39,514 bases of DNA from Shewanella sp. KT0246 (GTDB taxonomy: Bacteria; Pseudomonadota; Gammaproteobacteria; Enterobacterales; Shewanellaceae). The DNA is taken from assembly GCF_019654955.1 (NCBI RefSeq), contig NZ_BPEV01000040.1, positions 1 to 39,514 on the forward strand, given 5' to 3'. The position numbers were made by a program, and so were the translations under genes. Below the pieces are notes generated by a model. It saw nothing but the letters and a program-made list of their open reading frames with translations. It had not been told where the DNA came from and searched no databases. Positions 17,404 through 25,534 of this stretch are shown one piece after another (position 1 is the stretch's first letter; every line of letters starts with the position of its first letter).

Positions 17404-17443
17404 AATTAATCGTTTTTATAAACGTTTAATGAATGGTGAATCG

Positions 17444-18925
17444 TTAAGCTTCAGTTGAGGCTTTACCTGATAAGGTTTGCTTTAAATCTTCATCATCTTC
17501 AACTTCGCCTTTACCTTTGGTTTTTACCATAATCAAAGCGGTAATCACTAAAGTAGAAATTACTCCTGCAATAGTCGATACCGTCATGTTCAAGCCAGCG
17601 CCTAATGTCGGTGAGCTTAATAAGAAGCTAATCACAACACAGGTCATGAACATTGCTGGTACGGTACAAATCCAGTGTAGTTTGTTGTGACGTAGTAAAT
17701 ATGCTGAAGCAGTCCAAAGCATCAATACTGCCGTTGTTTGGTTAGCAACACCGAAGTAGCGCCAAATAATACCAAAATCAACTTGGGTCAAAATTGCCCC
17801 AATCACAAATAATGGAATAGCCAGTAATAAACGTTTAGAGATTTGAGTTTGTGGCATCTTGAAAAATTCTGACAAGATCAAACGTGCAGAACGAAATGCG
17901 GTGTCACCAGACGTAATCGGTAATACAATTACACCTAAGATAGCTAAGAAACCACCTACAGCGCCTAGTAAACCGTTTGAAGCAGCATAAACCACATTAG
18001 CTGGATTACCGTCCATACCTGCGTTAAGACCTTCAATACCGCCAAAGAATGATAATGCGATAGCACACCAAATTAACGCGATAACACCTTCACCAATCAT
18101 TGCACCGAAGAATACAAAACGACCATTAGATTCATTTTCAACACAACGTGCCATTAATGGTGATTGTGTGGCATGGAAACCAGATACGGCGCCACAGGCA
18201 ATGGTAATAAACAATGCAGGCCATAGTGGCATATCATTCGGGTTTAAATTAGTTAAAAAATCTTTTGCTTCAAAACCAGGTAGCAATGAGTGCTCGCTTG
18301 AAACAATAATGGCTAAGGTCAGGCCGACAGACATGAACATTAACAATGCGCCAAAGAATGGGTAGAGGCGGCCAATGATTTTATCTACAGGCACTAAAGT
18401 AGCAATTAAGTAGTAGCTGAAAATAATACCAACAAAGATAGCCATGTCGTAGCCAGTTAGCTTACTTAATAAGCCTGCAGGGGCTGAAATAAATACCACA
18501 CCCACAAGTAACAATAAAACTATGGCAAACACATTCATGAAATGTTTTGCTGGTTTACCTAAGTATTTACCCGCAAGGTTTGGTACCGATTGGCCGTTAT
18601 TTCTAACTGATAACATACCAGAGAAGTAATCATGCACCGCACCGGCAAAAATACAACCGAACACAATCCATAACATGGCTGCAGGTCCATAAAGTGCACC
18701 AAGGATTGGACCAAAAATAGGACCTACACCTGCAATATTCAATAGTTGAATTAAGTACACTTTTCCTTTCGACATTGGAACGTAATCCACGCCGTCAGTT
18801 TTTGTGAATGCGGGGGTTTGTCTTTGAGTATTGATCCCAAATACCTTTTCAACAAACGCACCATAAATAAAGTAGCCGCCAATTAGCAAGCCTACACAAA
18901 GTAAAAACCAAGTCATTTTAAACAT
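17444..18925 (-). CDS. cstA: CstA-family transporter (candidate pyruvate transporter, BtsT/BtsU-like)
   Basis: This 493-residue inner-membrane transporter of the CstA carbon-starvation family has about 13 hydrophobic segments. It carries the family core QLLNIAGVGPIFGPILGALYGP and VHDYFSGMLSVRNNG (about residues 60-110) and GFHATQSPLMARC in the middle. E. coli CstA and BtsT are about 700 residues; this is the shorter type also known in Vibrio. Family members import pyruvate or peptides. The neighbouring BtsS/BtsR pair and a BtsR-like operator upstream make pyruvate the best guess. A good ribosome-binding site (GGGAG, 9 nt upstream) supports the start. Confidence 0.92.
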   Translation of the reverse strand: MFKMTWFLLCVGLLIGGYFIYGAFVEKVFGINTQRQTPAFTKTDGVDYVPMSKGKVYLIQLLNIAGVGPIFGPILGALYGPAAMLWIVFGCIFAGAVHDYFSGMLSVRNNGQSVPNLAGKYLGKPAKHFMNVFAIVLLLLVGVVFISAPAGLLSKLTGYDMAIFVGIIFSYYLIATLVPVDKIIGRLYPFFGALLMFMSVGLTLAIIVSSEHSLLPGFEAKDFLTNLNPNDMPLWPALFITIACGAVSGFHATQSPLMARCVENESNGRFVFFGAMIGEGVIALIWCAIALSFFGGIEGLNAGMDGNPANVVYAASNGLLGAVGGFLAILGVIVLPITSGDTAFRSARLILSEFFKMPQTQISKRLLLAIPLFVIGAILTQVDFGIIWRYFGVANQTTAVLMLWTASAYLLRHNKLHWICTVPAMFMTCVVISFLLSSPTLGAGLNMTVSTIAGVISTLVITALIMVKTKGKGEVEDDEDLKQTLSGKASTEA

Positions 18926-19006
18926 CTCCCATTTTCAATGGCGCCACTTTAACGAGGTTAAGGCAAGAAAAAAGGACAAACTGGGTAATGGGTCGATTTG
19001 AGAGGC

Positions 19007-19034
19007 TAAGCGGTACTATGGCAGATTAAGCGGT
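19007..19034 (-). promoter_or_regulatory. BtsR (LytTR)-type operator: perfect direct repeat upstream of cstA
   Basis: On the minus strand ACCGCTTA occurs twice (19027-19034 and 19007-19014), 12 bp apart, ending 82 bp before the transporter start. It fits the published BtsR/YehT motif ACC[G/A]CT[C/T]A, which I recall as a direct repeat with about 13 bp between copies. Confidence 0.8.
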
Positions 19035-19095
19035 TAAACTAAGAAATGAGAGAGAGTGCTATGAACTCCGCGGTATTACGATCAGTTAAGCAGTC

Positions 19096-19143
19096 AAGGT
19101 GAAAATAGAATTAGACTGTCGCCTTTGAATTCTGATTCACCTT
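19096..19143. repeat. Long imperfect hairpin downstream of btsR
   Basis: AAGGTGAA (19096-19103) and TTCACCTT (19136-19143) are perfect complements, with AGAATT/AATTCT pairing inside. It lies between btsR and cstA without a T-run on the minus strand, so it may be a 3'-end stem or attenuator rather than a standard terminator. Confidence 0.45.
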
Positions 19144-19191
19144 AAGTCGTCAATTAGCGTTTTTTGGACTTGTACTTATTCATTAGCGATA

Positions 19192-19902
19192 TTACTGGAA
19201 ACCGAGCACTTGTTTAAGCGGCTTTAAATAACGTCGAGAAACTGGGACTTTTTTACCACTGTGGGTGGTGACTTCCGCTCCTGTATCGAGCAACTCAATT
19301 TCTGAAATCGCTCTCGGTGCGAGTAAGTACTGTTTGTGGCATCTCACTAATGGGGTTTTTTCTTCTAACACCTTTAACGTTAATTGAGTATGGCAATAGT
19401 TGTTACTGGCATTTACATGAATGCCGCCAACATCACTATAAATGAATTCAACTTCTTCAGTGGCAACAACTTTTAATTTATTGCCGCAATAACAAGGTAA
19501 GTGTTCGATATATTCAGGCGCAATCGATTGAATCGCTTGTGGAGTTAAATCATTTCTGACTTTGGCGATGGTTTGCTTAAAGCGATTATCTTCAATGGGC
19601 TTAAGCAAGTAATCAAATGCATTATTATCGAAGGCCTTAACGGCATACTCATCAAAAGCGGTGACAAATACCACTCGTGGCATGTTGTCTGGCGATAGCA
19701 TACTGATAAGTTCTAAGCCGGTAATTCTTGGCATTTGAATATCAAGGAATATTACCTGAGGTTGATGTTTATTAATGGCATGTAAGCCGTCAATGGCATT
19801 ACTGCATTGTTCGATAATTTTAAAGTCAGCTTCTGATACTAAAAGATCAGCTAATTGCTGGCGGGCAAATGGTTCATCATCAATGATTAAACAGCTAATC
19901 AT
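19192..19902 (-). CDS. btsR: LytTR-type response regulator BtsR (YehT)
   Basis: This 236-residue response regulator has a REC domain (residues 1-120) with acidic pocket DDE (8-10), phospho-acceptor Asp54 in FLDIQMP and Lys in LLKPI. The LytTR DNA-binding domain (about 135-236) ends VPVSRRYLKPLKQVLGF. It resembles E. coli BtsR/YehT closely along its whole length, for example QMPRITGLELISML and TAFDEYAVKAF. In E. coli this regulator turns on the pyruvate transporter gene btsT in response to external pyruvate. Here a matching direct repeat lies in front of the adjacent CstA-family gene. The start overlaps the btsS stop by 4 bp (ATGA). Confidence 0.93.
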   Translation of the reverse strand: MISCLIIDDEPFARQQLADLLVSEADFKIIEQCSNAIDGLHAINKHQPQVIFLDIQMPRITGLELISMLSPDNMPRVVFVTAFDEYAVKAFDNNAFDYLLKPIEDNRFKQTIAKVRNDLTPQAIQSIAPEYIEHLPCYCGNKLKVVATEEVEFIYSDVGGIHVNASNNYCHTQLTLKVLEEKTPLVRCHKQYLLAPRAISEIELLDTGAEVTTHSGKKVPVSRRYLKPLKQVLGFQ

Positions 19903-21578
19903 GATACATCTCCTGAATAAGGAAGGTGGATTGAAATACAGGTAAATTTATCCTTCTGACAATCTACTTTTACCCCATATTGATCACCAAATTGGTTTTG
20001 AATACGTTTATGAACAATGTTCATTCCAAGCCCTTCTGAATGTTCAGGAGGGTTGTATAAACCTGCGTTATCAGTGACTTTTAATATCAACTCTTCATTT
20101 ATTGTTTCTGCAGTGACAGTGATGACCCCTTGTTCAATTAAATGCGAAGTACCATGTTTTACCGCATTTTCAATAATGGGTTGCAAGGTAAAAGCGGGCA
20201 GGCGCAAATAATGTAACCTTGTAGGAATATTAATATCTAGTTGTAGTTTATCGATAAACCTTGCTCGCTCAATAGAGAGATAAGCCTCAATGTGCTCAAG
20301 TTCATCACTGAGACTAACAAGACCTGTGGTTCGTTTTAAATTGATCCGTAAAAACTGTGAAAGTTGCTGTAGCAGTTGCTTTGCCATTTGTGGATCACGT
20401 TTAATAATGGCGCTGATAGTATTCAAAGCATTGAACAAAAAGTGAGGATTCACTTGAGCCTGTAATAATTTCAACTCAGATTGAGTCAATAAATTTTGCT
20501 GCTGCTCATAGCGGCCAAACAAGATCTGATTCGACATCAGTTTTGCTATCCCTTCACCTAAGGTTTTGTTGATATTTAAAAATAACTTATTTTTAGGTTC
20601 GTAAAGTTTGATGGTGCCAATCACTTCATTTTCACAGCGAAGCGGAATAACAAGGCTTGAGCCTAACCGGCAGCTTTTATCAGCAATAGAGCAGCAATAG
20701 CTTGTATCGACGCCATCGGCAAACATTACCGTGTTATTCGCTATGGCATCTAAGGTAATTTGGGAAGAAATAGGAGTGCCTGGAATATGATGGTCATCCC
20801 CTATGCCAATAAAAGCTAACAGCTTTTCTCTATCGGTAATAGCGACAGCACCCACTTGAGTTTCTTCAATGATAATTTGTGCGACTTTGCTGGTGGATTG
20901 CTGATTGAAGCCTTTAGACAGCAAGCCTACGCTGCGCTCAGCAATTTTTAATGCTTTAGTTGAGAAAGCAGAGGACAGTTTATCAAACATAGTTTTTTGA
21001 TCGAGGATCATACTCATAAACAAAGCTGCACCTAAAGAGTTAACCAGTAGCATAGGCGGCGCGATTGCTCTTACCAACTCTAAGGAATGATCAAAAGGTT
21101 TAGCGACTAATAAAATAATGCTCATTTGCATTAATTCAGCACAAAAAGTGACTAAGAAAACTAATAGTGGATTGTAAATCAGCTCTAAATTACCGCTACG
21201 TTTGAGGTAATAGCTGACCATTCCTGCTGAAAGGCCTTCTAAAGTGGTTGAAATGGCGCAGGCGAGGTCGGTAAACCCACCTAAACTGTAGCGGTGTAAC
21301 CCACCAGTTAACCCAATGAAGAACCCTGTAACTGGCCCTCCTAACAATCCGCCGAGCACAGCCCCCATTGCCCGTGTATTAGCAATGGCACCTGTGGTTT
21401 GCTCACCAAAATAAGTTGCCATAATACAAAAGCTTGAAAACACCACATAGATAAAAATCTTATGGGGTAAGCGAGTTGATGTTTCAGCAAACATTTTGAA
21501 CAAGGGGGTTTTACTGAACAGGTATACGATAACAAGGTACAGGCACATCTGTTGGGTCAGGAGGAGAATAAGTGCCAT
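19899..21578 (-). CDS. btsS: LytS-type sensor histidine kinase BtsS (YehU)
   Basis: This 559-residue membrane sensor kinase, against 561 in E. coli, forms a pair with BtsR. The N-terminal 5TM-5TMR_LYT sensor (about residues 1-200) includes the conserved GGLHRYSLGG. A GAF-like domain (about 215-345) contains AITDREKLLAFIGIGDDHH, CCSIADKSCRLGS and LVIPLR. The LytS-type dimerisation domain holds His379 in QVNPHFLFNALNTI, and the HATPase domain has IIENAVKHG and GLGMNIVHKR. Resemblance to E. coli BtsS, a high-affinity pyruvate sensor, extends over the full length. No strong ribosome-binding site is visible before the ATG. Confidence 0.93.
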   Translation of the reverse strand: MALILLLTQQMCLYLVIVYLFSKTPLFKMFAETSTRLPHKIFIYVVFSSFCIMATYFGEQTTGAIANTRAMGAVLGGLLGGPVTGFFIGLTGGLHRYSLGGFTDLACAISTTLEGLSAGMVSYYLKRSGNLELIYNPLLVFLVTFCAELMQMSIILLVAKPFDHSLELVRAIAPPMLLVNSLGAALFMSMILDQKTMFDKLSSAFSTKALKIAERSVGLLSKGFNQQSTSKVAQIIIEETQVGAVAITDREKLLAFIGIGDDHHIPGTPISSQITLDAIANNTVMFADGVDTSYCCSIADKSCRLGSSLVIPLRCENEVIGTIKLYEPKNKLFLNINKTLGEGIAKLMSNQILFGRYEQQQNLLTQSELKLLQAQVNPHFLFNALNTISAIIKRDPQMAKQLLQQLSQFLRINLKRTTGLVSLSDELEHIEAYLSIERARFIDKLQLDINIPTRLHYLRLPAFTLQPIIENAVKHGTSHLIEQGVITVTAETINEELILKVTDNAGLYNPPEHSEGLGMNIVHKRIQNQFGDQYGVKVDCQKDKFTCISIHLPYSGDVS

Positions 21579-21762
21579 AGAGGTAGCCTATTGATTCAAA
21601 CTTAAGTTATGTCAGCAGAAAGTAAATTAGTGCAATATAAAGTGCTTAAACGATCTTGGCGCAGCAAACTTAAATGAGCAACGGTTTTTGTGTGATAAGT
21701 TAGCAAAGATCACATTTTGTATCTGCACTAGCAATACACTGACATTTGTTTTTAGATAATCA

Positions 21763-21806
21763 ACCCTGATGAAACAGGGTCTGGTGGTAATTGGTAATTG
21801 GTAATT
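21763..21806. repeat. Small inverted repeat and three 7-bp tandem repeats downstream of parA
   Basis: ACCCTG-6 nt-CAGGGT (21763-21780) is followed by GGTAATT three times in tandem (21786-21806), then the degenerate AATAATT. The rest of the 21579-21870 gap holds only a TCACA half-site. Confidence 0.6.
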
Positions 21807-21870
21807 AATAATTGCTTATGCGTCAAATTAAGCATTAATATAATCTTTAACCCCAAATTGAATTACAAGA

Positions 21871-22536
21871 TTAAAACTCAAAGTTGTTATCAGGTGGGAT
21901 GGCAAATAATTCTTCTGCAATGGCGCTAATTTCTTGTGCGGCTTTGCCTTCAGGATCGATCTCTAACACAGACGAGCCACTTTCTTCGCTGTCATCGTAA
22001 ATATTGCGGTTAAAGGTCACCGCATTTAGTGCTGTAAGTCCAAATGATTTAACAACATCTTTAGCTTCTAGAATACGCTTGAACTGAGAGGGAAGTGCAG
22101 GGCACTGACTGATGACGACAGTTGCCACCATTTTAGGGTTAACCATTTTACAGGTACTGAGCATGTCTTCCATGTGAGGTAAGGTTTTTAAGTCTCGACG
22201 TTTTGGCCTTAGCGGTATGACGACATAAGTCGCCACTGACATGGCTGCACGCATTGCTAGATTATCTTGACCACCACAATCGACAATGACGTAGTCAAAG
22301 CGTTCGCCCAAGCTTAATAAATCATTACGGATTTTACCGTAAAGCTGAATACAATTAATTGGCTTTAAGTCAGTTTGGGTGTTGCGGGCTTGGATCCAAT
22401 CTGATGTTGTGCGCTGAGGGTCACAATCAACCATTAATACATTAGCTTTAAAAGTATCGGTAACATATACAGCAAGGTTTTGAGCTAAACAACTCTTGCC
22501 GCTGCCGCCTTTTTCTCCACCTACCAGTATTATCAT
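21871..22536 (-). CDS. Orphan ParA-family (MinD-like) ATPase
   Basis: This 221-residue P-loop ATPase of the ParA/MinD class has the deviant Walker A GGEKGGSGKS (residues 6-15, signature Lys9), the switch motif VDCDPQRTTSDW and Walker B YVIVDCGG. No ParB or obvious partner gene is adjacent, and it is not the chromosomal parA, which sits near the origin with parB. Orphan ParAs usually position large complexes (chemoreceptor arrays, flagella, pili, plasmids) on membrane or nucleoid. The MinD-type membrane-targeting helix is absent; the C-terminus is acidic (PPDNNFEF). A PilZ protein gene lies upstream on the same strand. A good ribosome-binding site (AAGG) supports the start. Confidence 0.88.
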   Translation of the reverse strand: MIILVGGEKGGSGKSCLAQNLAVYVTDTFKANVLMVDCDPQRTTSDWIQARNTQTDLKPINCIQLYGKIRNDLLSLGERFDYVIVDCGGQDNLAMRAAMSVATYVVIPLRPKRRDLKTLPHMEDMLSTCKMVNPKMVATVVISQCPALPSQFKRILEAKDVVKSFGLTALNAVTFNRNIYDDSEESGSSVLEIDPEGKAAQEISAIAEELFAIPPDNNFEF

Positions 22537-22627
22537 AGCGCTACCTTATTTGATGAGATATCTATCGCCCTAAATTAATCATAGTAGAAAATAACTCATT
22601 AAATCAGAAGTATTGAAATCAGCGGCA

Positions 22628-22665
22628 ATAAAAATTTTTATATTAATAATCCAATTTGTAATTGG
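22628..22665. repeat. AT-rich palindromes between parA and the PilZ gene
   Basis: ATAAAAATTTTTAT (22628-22641) is a 14-bp perfect palindrome, and CCAATT-TGT-AATTGG (22651-22665) is a perfect inverted repeat. The TAATTGG core of the second also occurs in the tandem repeats on the other side of parA. Confidence 0.5.
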
Positions 22666-22691
22666 TTATCTCAGGCATTACCGGTGATTTA

Positions 22692-22994
22692 TCAAAGTAA
22701 TTGCAATGCAATGTGAAAGCTTTGCGGATTTGCTTGTGTGCAGCGGCATACTTGACCTTTAATAGTATTTTGTTTTTCAGTATTTTGATTAAAGGTGATA
22801 GCGATTAAATCTCCAAGTTCGAAAGCGCTTTTGTAATCAATGAGTATCCCTTTGCGTGCTAAGTCAATACAAACACCGTAATCTTCATTAGGCTCGCCGG
22901 CACTATCAATCCAATGTAATAGAATGCGCTCAGCTTCCATATCCACTCTTAATGAGTTTCGTTTTTCTTCAAATCCTGTGGGTTCATTAGACAT
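22692..22994 (-). CDS. PilZ-domain protein
   Basis: This 100-residue single-domain PilZ protein is a likely c-di-GMP receptor. The RxxxR motif is present (RNSLR, residues 12-16). The second motif reads DLARKG (about 44-49), where D/NxSxxG is expected; the Ser to Ala change may weaken but need not abolish binding. Beta-strand pattern and length fit the fold (ILLHWIDSAG, DLIAITFNQN, IKGQVCRC, FHIALQLL). GGAG lies about 10 nt before the ATG. It lies about 155 bp upstream of the orphan parA on the same strand. Confidence 0.8.
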   Translation of the reverse strand: MSNEPTGFEEKRNSLRVDMEAERILLHWIDSAGEPNEDYGVCIDLARKGILIDYKSAFELGDLIAITFNQNTEKQNTIKGQVCRCTQANPQSFHIALQLL

Positions 22995-23085
22995 TGCCGC
23001 GTCACTCCGTGTTGGCTTTTGTTAATGCACATTGTTTATGTACATTGTTTATGCACTTAATTAATACTAATCAACATCCATAAAA

Positions 23086-23114
23086 AAAGCGATAAGTTAG
23101 TTACTTATCGCTTT
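23086..23114 (-). terminator. Terminator after psiE
   Basis: AAAGCGATAAGT (23086-23097) and ACTTATCGCTTT (23103-23114) form a perfect 12-bp stem with a 5-nt loop. On the minus strand it is followed by a T-run, 38 bp after the psiE stop. Confidence 0.9.
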
Positions 23115-23151
23115 AATTATCAATATTTGATTGGTGCTGAGAGGTTACTGA

Positions 23152-23562
23152 TTAATGATCTAAATCTTTATTCTTCGGGTATGGCAGTTTGAGTTGACCC
23201 CAGCGTATAACAATAACGGTGCAGGCAAGTACAATGGTGGAAATCGAAATAGCCAAAATACGCCAGTCATCCATACCTTTCATATCCAGAATTAAATAAC
23301 GGGCTAGGGCCACAATGGCGATATAAATCGGCATGCGGATTGGTAATTTACCTGACTCTAGATAGTTAACCACCATAGCTAATACTTCGAGATAAATGAA
23401 TAGTAAGAGTAAATCTGCCAGCTCGACTGTTCTAATTTCGAACATGTGGAGGATTTCTTCGCCGATAGCAAACACGGTCGCAACGGAAATAATAAATAAA
23501 ACGACGTGTTCAACGCTTTTTAGGCTCTTGATGCCTATTTGACGAAGGATAGGGAGCGGCAT
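23152..23562 (-). CDS. psiE: PsiE-family phosphate-starvation-inducible membrane protein
   Basis: This is a small inner-membrane protein with four hydrophobic segments (about residues 18-37, 48-64, 79-94 and 106-123). The family pattern RMPIYIAIVALARYLILD is present, like the E. coli PsiE segment at the same place. The role of PsiE is unknown; in E. coli it is induced by phosphate limitation. Starting at ATG 23562 gives 136 residues, the E. coli length. The open frame continues to 23718, but that extension runs into the suhB terminator, so it is rejected. Confidence 0.85.
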   Translation of the reverse strand: MPLPILRQIGIKSLKSVEHVVLFIISVATVFAIGEEILHMFEIRTVELADLLLLFIYLEVLAMVVNYLESGKLPIRMPIYIAIVALARYLILDMKGMDDWRILAISISTIVLACTVIVIRWGQLKLPYPKNKDLDH

Positions 23563-23701
23563 AATGATGTTATCTCTTGTTATAAATCTAATTGATAATT
23601 CAGTATATTCTGCTAGGAGCCAGTTTGCTGAGTGATCCAGATCAAAAAAGATAAATTTATATGATTTATACAATAAGCCATTGATAAATCGCAGACATAA
23701 A

Positions 23702-23734
23702 AAAACCGCCAATAACAATTAAGTCTGGCGGTTT
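23702..23734 (-). terminator. Terminator after suhB
   Basis: AAAACCGCCA (23702-23711) pairs with TGGCGGTTTT (23725-23734). On the minus strand it is followed by a T-run, 33 bp after the suhB stop. Confidence 0.9.
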
Positions 23735-23766
23735 TATGTTCTAACGGTATGTTGTTAGAAAAGTGA

Positions 23767-24570
23767 TTAGCGTTTTAAGCCTTCATTCAATAAAGGACGC
23801 ATAATCTTAACAAGCTCTGAAGTCACCTTAGGCGAACCAGCAACAACGTTACCAGATGCTAGGTAATTATGGTTACCAGTGAAGTCAGTCACGGTACCGC
23901 CAGCTTCACGACAGATTAAATCACCTGCTGCAATGTCCCATGGCTTAAGACCAATTTCGAAGAAACCGTCTAAACGACCAGCTGCTACATAAGCTAAATC
24001 TAACGCGGCAGAACCTGCACGTCGAATATCAGCACATACTGGGAATACTTCACCAAGAATGTTCATGTAGGTTTCAGTGTGTTGACGAGACTTGAACGGG
24101 AAACCAGTACCTATCATGGTATTAGCTAGTTCATTTACACCTGTTACACGTAGGCGGAAGTCGTTAACTTTAGCGCCTTGGCCACGTACTGCAGAGAATA
24201 ATTCTTCGCGAACAGGATCGTAAATAACGGCAACTTCAATTTTGCCTTTATATTGAACTGCGATAGATACTGCGAAATGAGGGATACCACGAACGAAGTT
24301 GTTGGTACCATCCAAAGGATCAACTATCCATACATAATCTTTATTAGAACCACGGTTTTCACCGTCTTCTTCGCCGACAATCGTGTGGTCTGGGTAAGAC
24401 TTGCGAATTTGGTATGTGATGGTAGCTTCTGCTTCCTTGTCTACACTTGTTACAAAGTCATTTAGACCTTTTGAATCAACTTCAACTTTGTCGAGTTCAG
24501 TATAGGCGCGCATAATAGTTTGGCCCGCAGCGCGTGCAGCGCGCGTGGCAATAGTCAGCATCGGATGCAT
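23767..24570 (-). CDS. suhB: Inositol-1-monophosphatase family protein / antitermination factor SuhB
   Basis: This 267-residue Mg-dependent phosphatase of the inositol monophosphatase family in E. coli also acts in ribosomal RNA antitermination. Metal ligands are visible: Glu67 in GEEDG, Asp84 and Asp87 in VDPLDGTNNF, and the later Asp in KPWDIAAGDLI. The first ATG of the open frame (24624) would add 18 residues, but ATG 24570 has AGGGGA 6 nt upstream and gives the family start MHPMLTIATRAARAAG. It is transcribed divergently from trmJ, the same arrangement as in E. coli. Confidence 0.96.
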   Translation of the reverse strand: MHPMLTIATRAARAAGQTIMRAYTELDKVEVDSKGLNDFVTSVDKEAEATITYQIRKSYPDHTIVGEEDGENRGSNKDYVWIVDPLDGTNNFVRGIPHFAVSIAVQYKGKIEVAVIYDPVREELFSAVRGQGAKVNDFRLRVTGVNELANTMIGTGFPFKSRQHTETYMNILGEVFPVCADIRRAGSAALDLAYVAAGRLDGFFEIGLKPWDIAAGDLICREAGGTVTDFTGNHNYLASGNVVAGSPKVTSELVKIMRPLLNEGLKR

Positions 24571-24721
24571 AGCAATCCCCTGGATGTTAAAGAACGAATA
24601 AATCAGCCGCGTAATTATACGCATTTTGACAGGTTTATCAAATGCAGATTTTCATATAAGGATTTAATTGCTGCTTGTGTTACTATCCGCAAATAGTTTT
24701 TTAGACAATTAAAGTAGTTTC

Positions 24722-25465
24722 ATGCTGAGTAATATACGCGTTGTTTTAGTTGGGACATCTCATCCCGGAAATATCGGCTCTACTGCTAGAGCCATGAAAA
24801 CCATGGGCTTATCAAATCTGTACCTTGCAGAACCAAGAGTTGAGCCTGATGGTCAATCAATCGCACTTGCAGCAGGTGCCGCCGACTTGATTAGAGACGT
24901 CACCATTGTTGATTCATTATCTGAGGCCATTGAAGGTTGCAGCCTAGTTATTGCAACAAGTGCACGTAGCAGAACCTTAGATTGGCCAATGCTTGTTCCA
25001 AAAGAGGCGGGCGAAAAATTAGCACTTGAGAGTCTAAAAGGGCCTGTTGCTATTGTATTTGGTCGTGAAAACCACGGTTTAAGTAATGAAGAGCTGCAAG
25101 AGTGTACTTATCATGTTGCTATCCCAGCCAATCCTGAATATAGCTCACTTAATTTAGCTCAGGCAGTGCAAATCATTTGTTATGAAACCCGCATGGCACA
25201 TTTAGCGTTGGATGAAAAAGTAACTTTTGAAGAGGAATACCCACTATCAGAAGACTTACAACGCTTTTATGTTCATCTTGAGTCGACATTGACTAAAACC
25301 AATTTCATTATTAAAAATCATCCAGGTCAGATTATGACTAAGCTGAAACGTTTATTCAGTCGTGCCAGAGTTGAGACGGCTGAAATGAATATTCTGCGCG
25401 GTATTTTAACCTCGATAGATAAAAAAATGCCGCAAGAAGATAGCAGCAAAGACAAAGAGTCATAA
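24722..25465 (+). CDS. trmJ: tRNA (cytidine/uridine-2'-O-)-methyltransferase TrmJ
   Basis: This SPOUT-class methyltransferase modifies the 2'-O of the nucleotide at position 32 in the tRNA anticodon loop. Knotted-fold motifs are present: NIGSTARAMKTMG near the N-terminus (about residues 18-30), FGRENHGLSNEE (about 113-124) and IPANPEYSSLNLAQAVQ (about 135-151). The length of 247 residues is typical. The ribosome-binding site before the ATG is weak. It is the first gene of a plus-strand run leading into cysE and the isc genes. Confidence 0.96.
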   Translation: MLSNIRVVLVGTSHPGNIGSTARAMKTMGLSNLYLAEPRVEPDGQSIALAAGAADLIRDVTIVDSLSEAIEGCSLVIATSARSRTLDWPMLVPKEAGEKLALESLKGPVAIVFGRENHGLSNEELQECTYHVAIPANPEYSSLNLAQAVQIICYETRMAHLALDEKVTFEEEYPLSEDLQRFYVHLESTLTKTNFIIKNHPGQIMTKLKRLFSRARVETAEMNILRGILTSIDKKMPQEDSSKDKES

Positions 25466-25534
25466 ACTGTTGTTAGTGTCATTTGTATAACGAAGTAAGT
25501 AAGACATTCGAAGTTGTAAAAGAAGGACTGTGAC

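Noticed and set aside
21691..21714. TGTGA and TCACA upstream of btsS as a CRP site
   Set aside because: The two half-sites are 14 bp apart instead of 6, and no alternative half-site fits the correct spacing.
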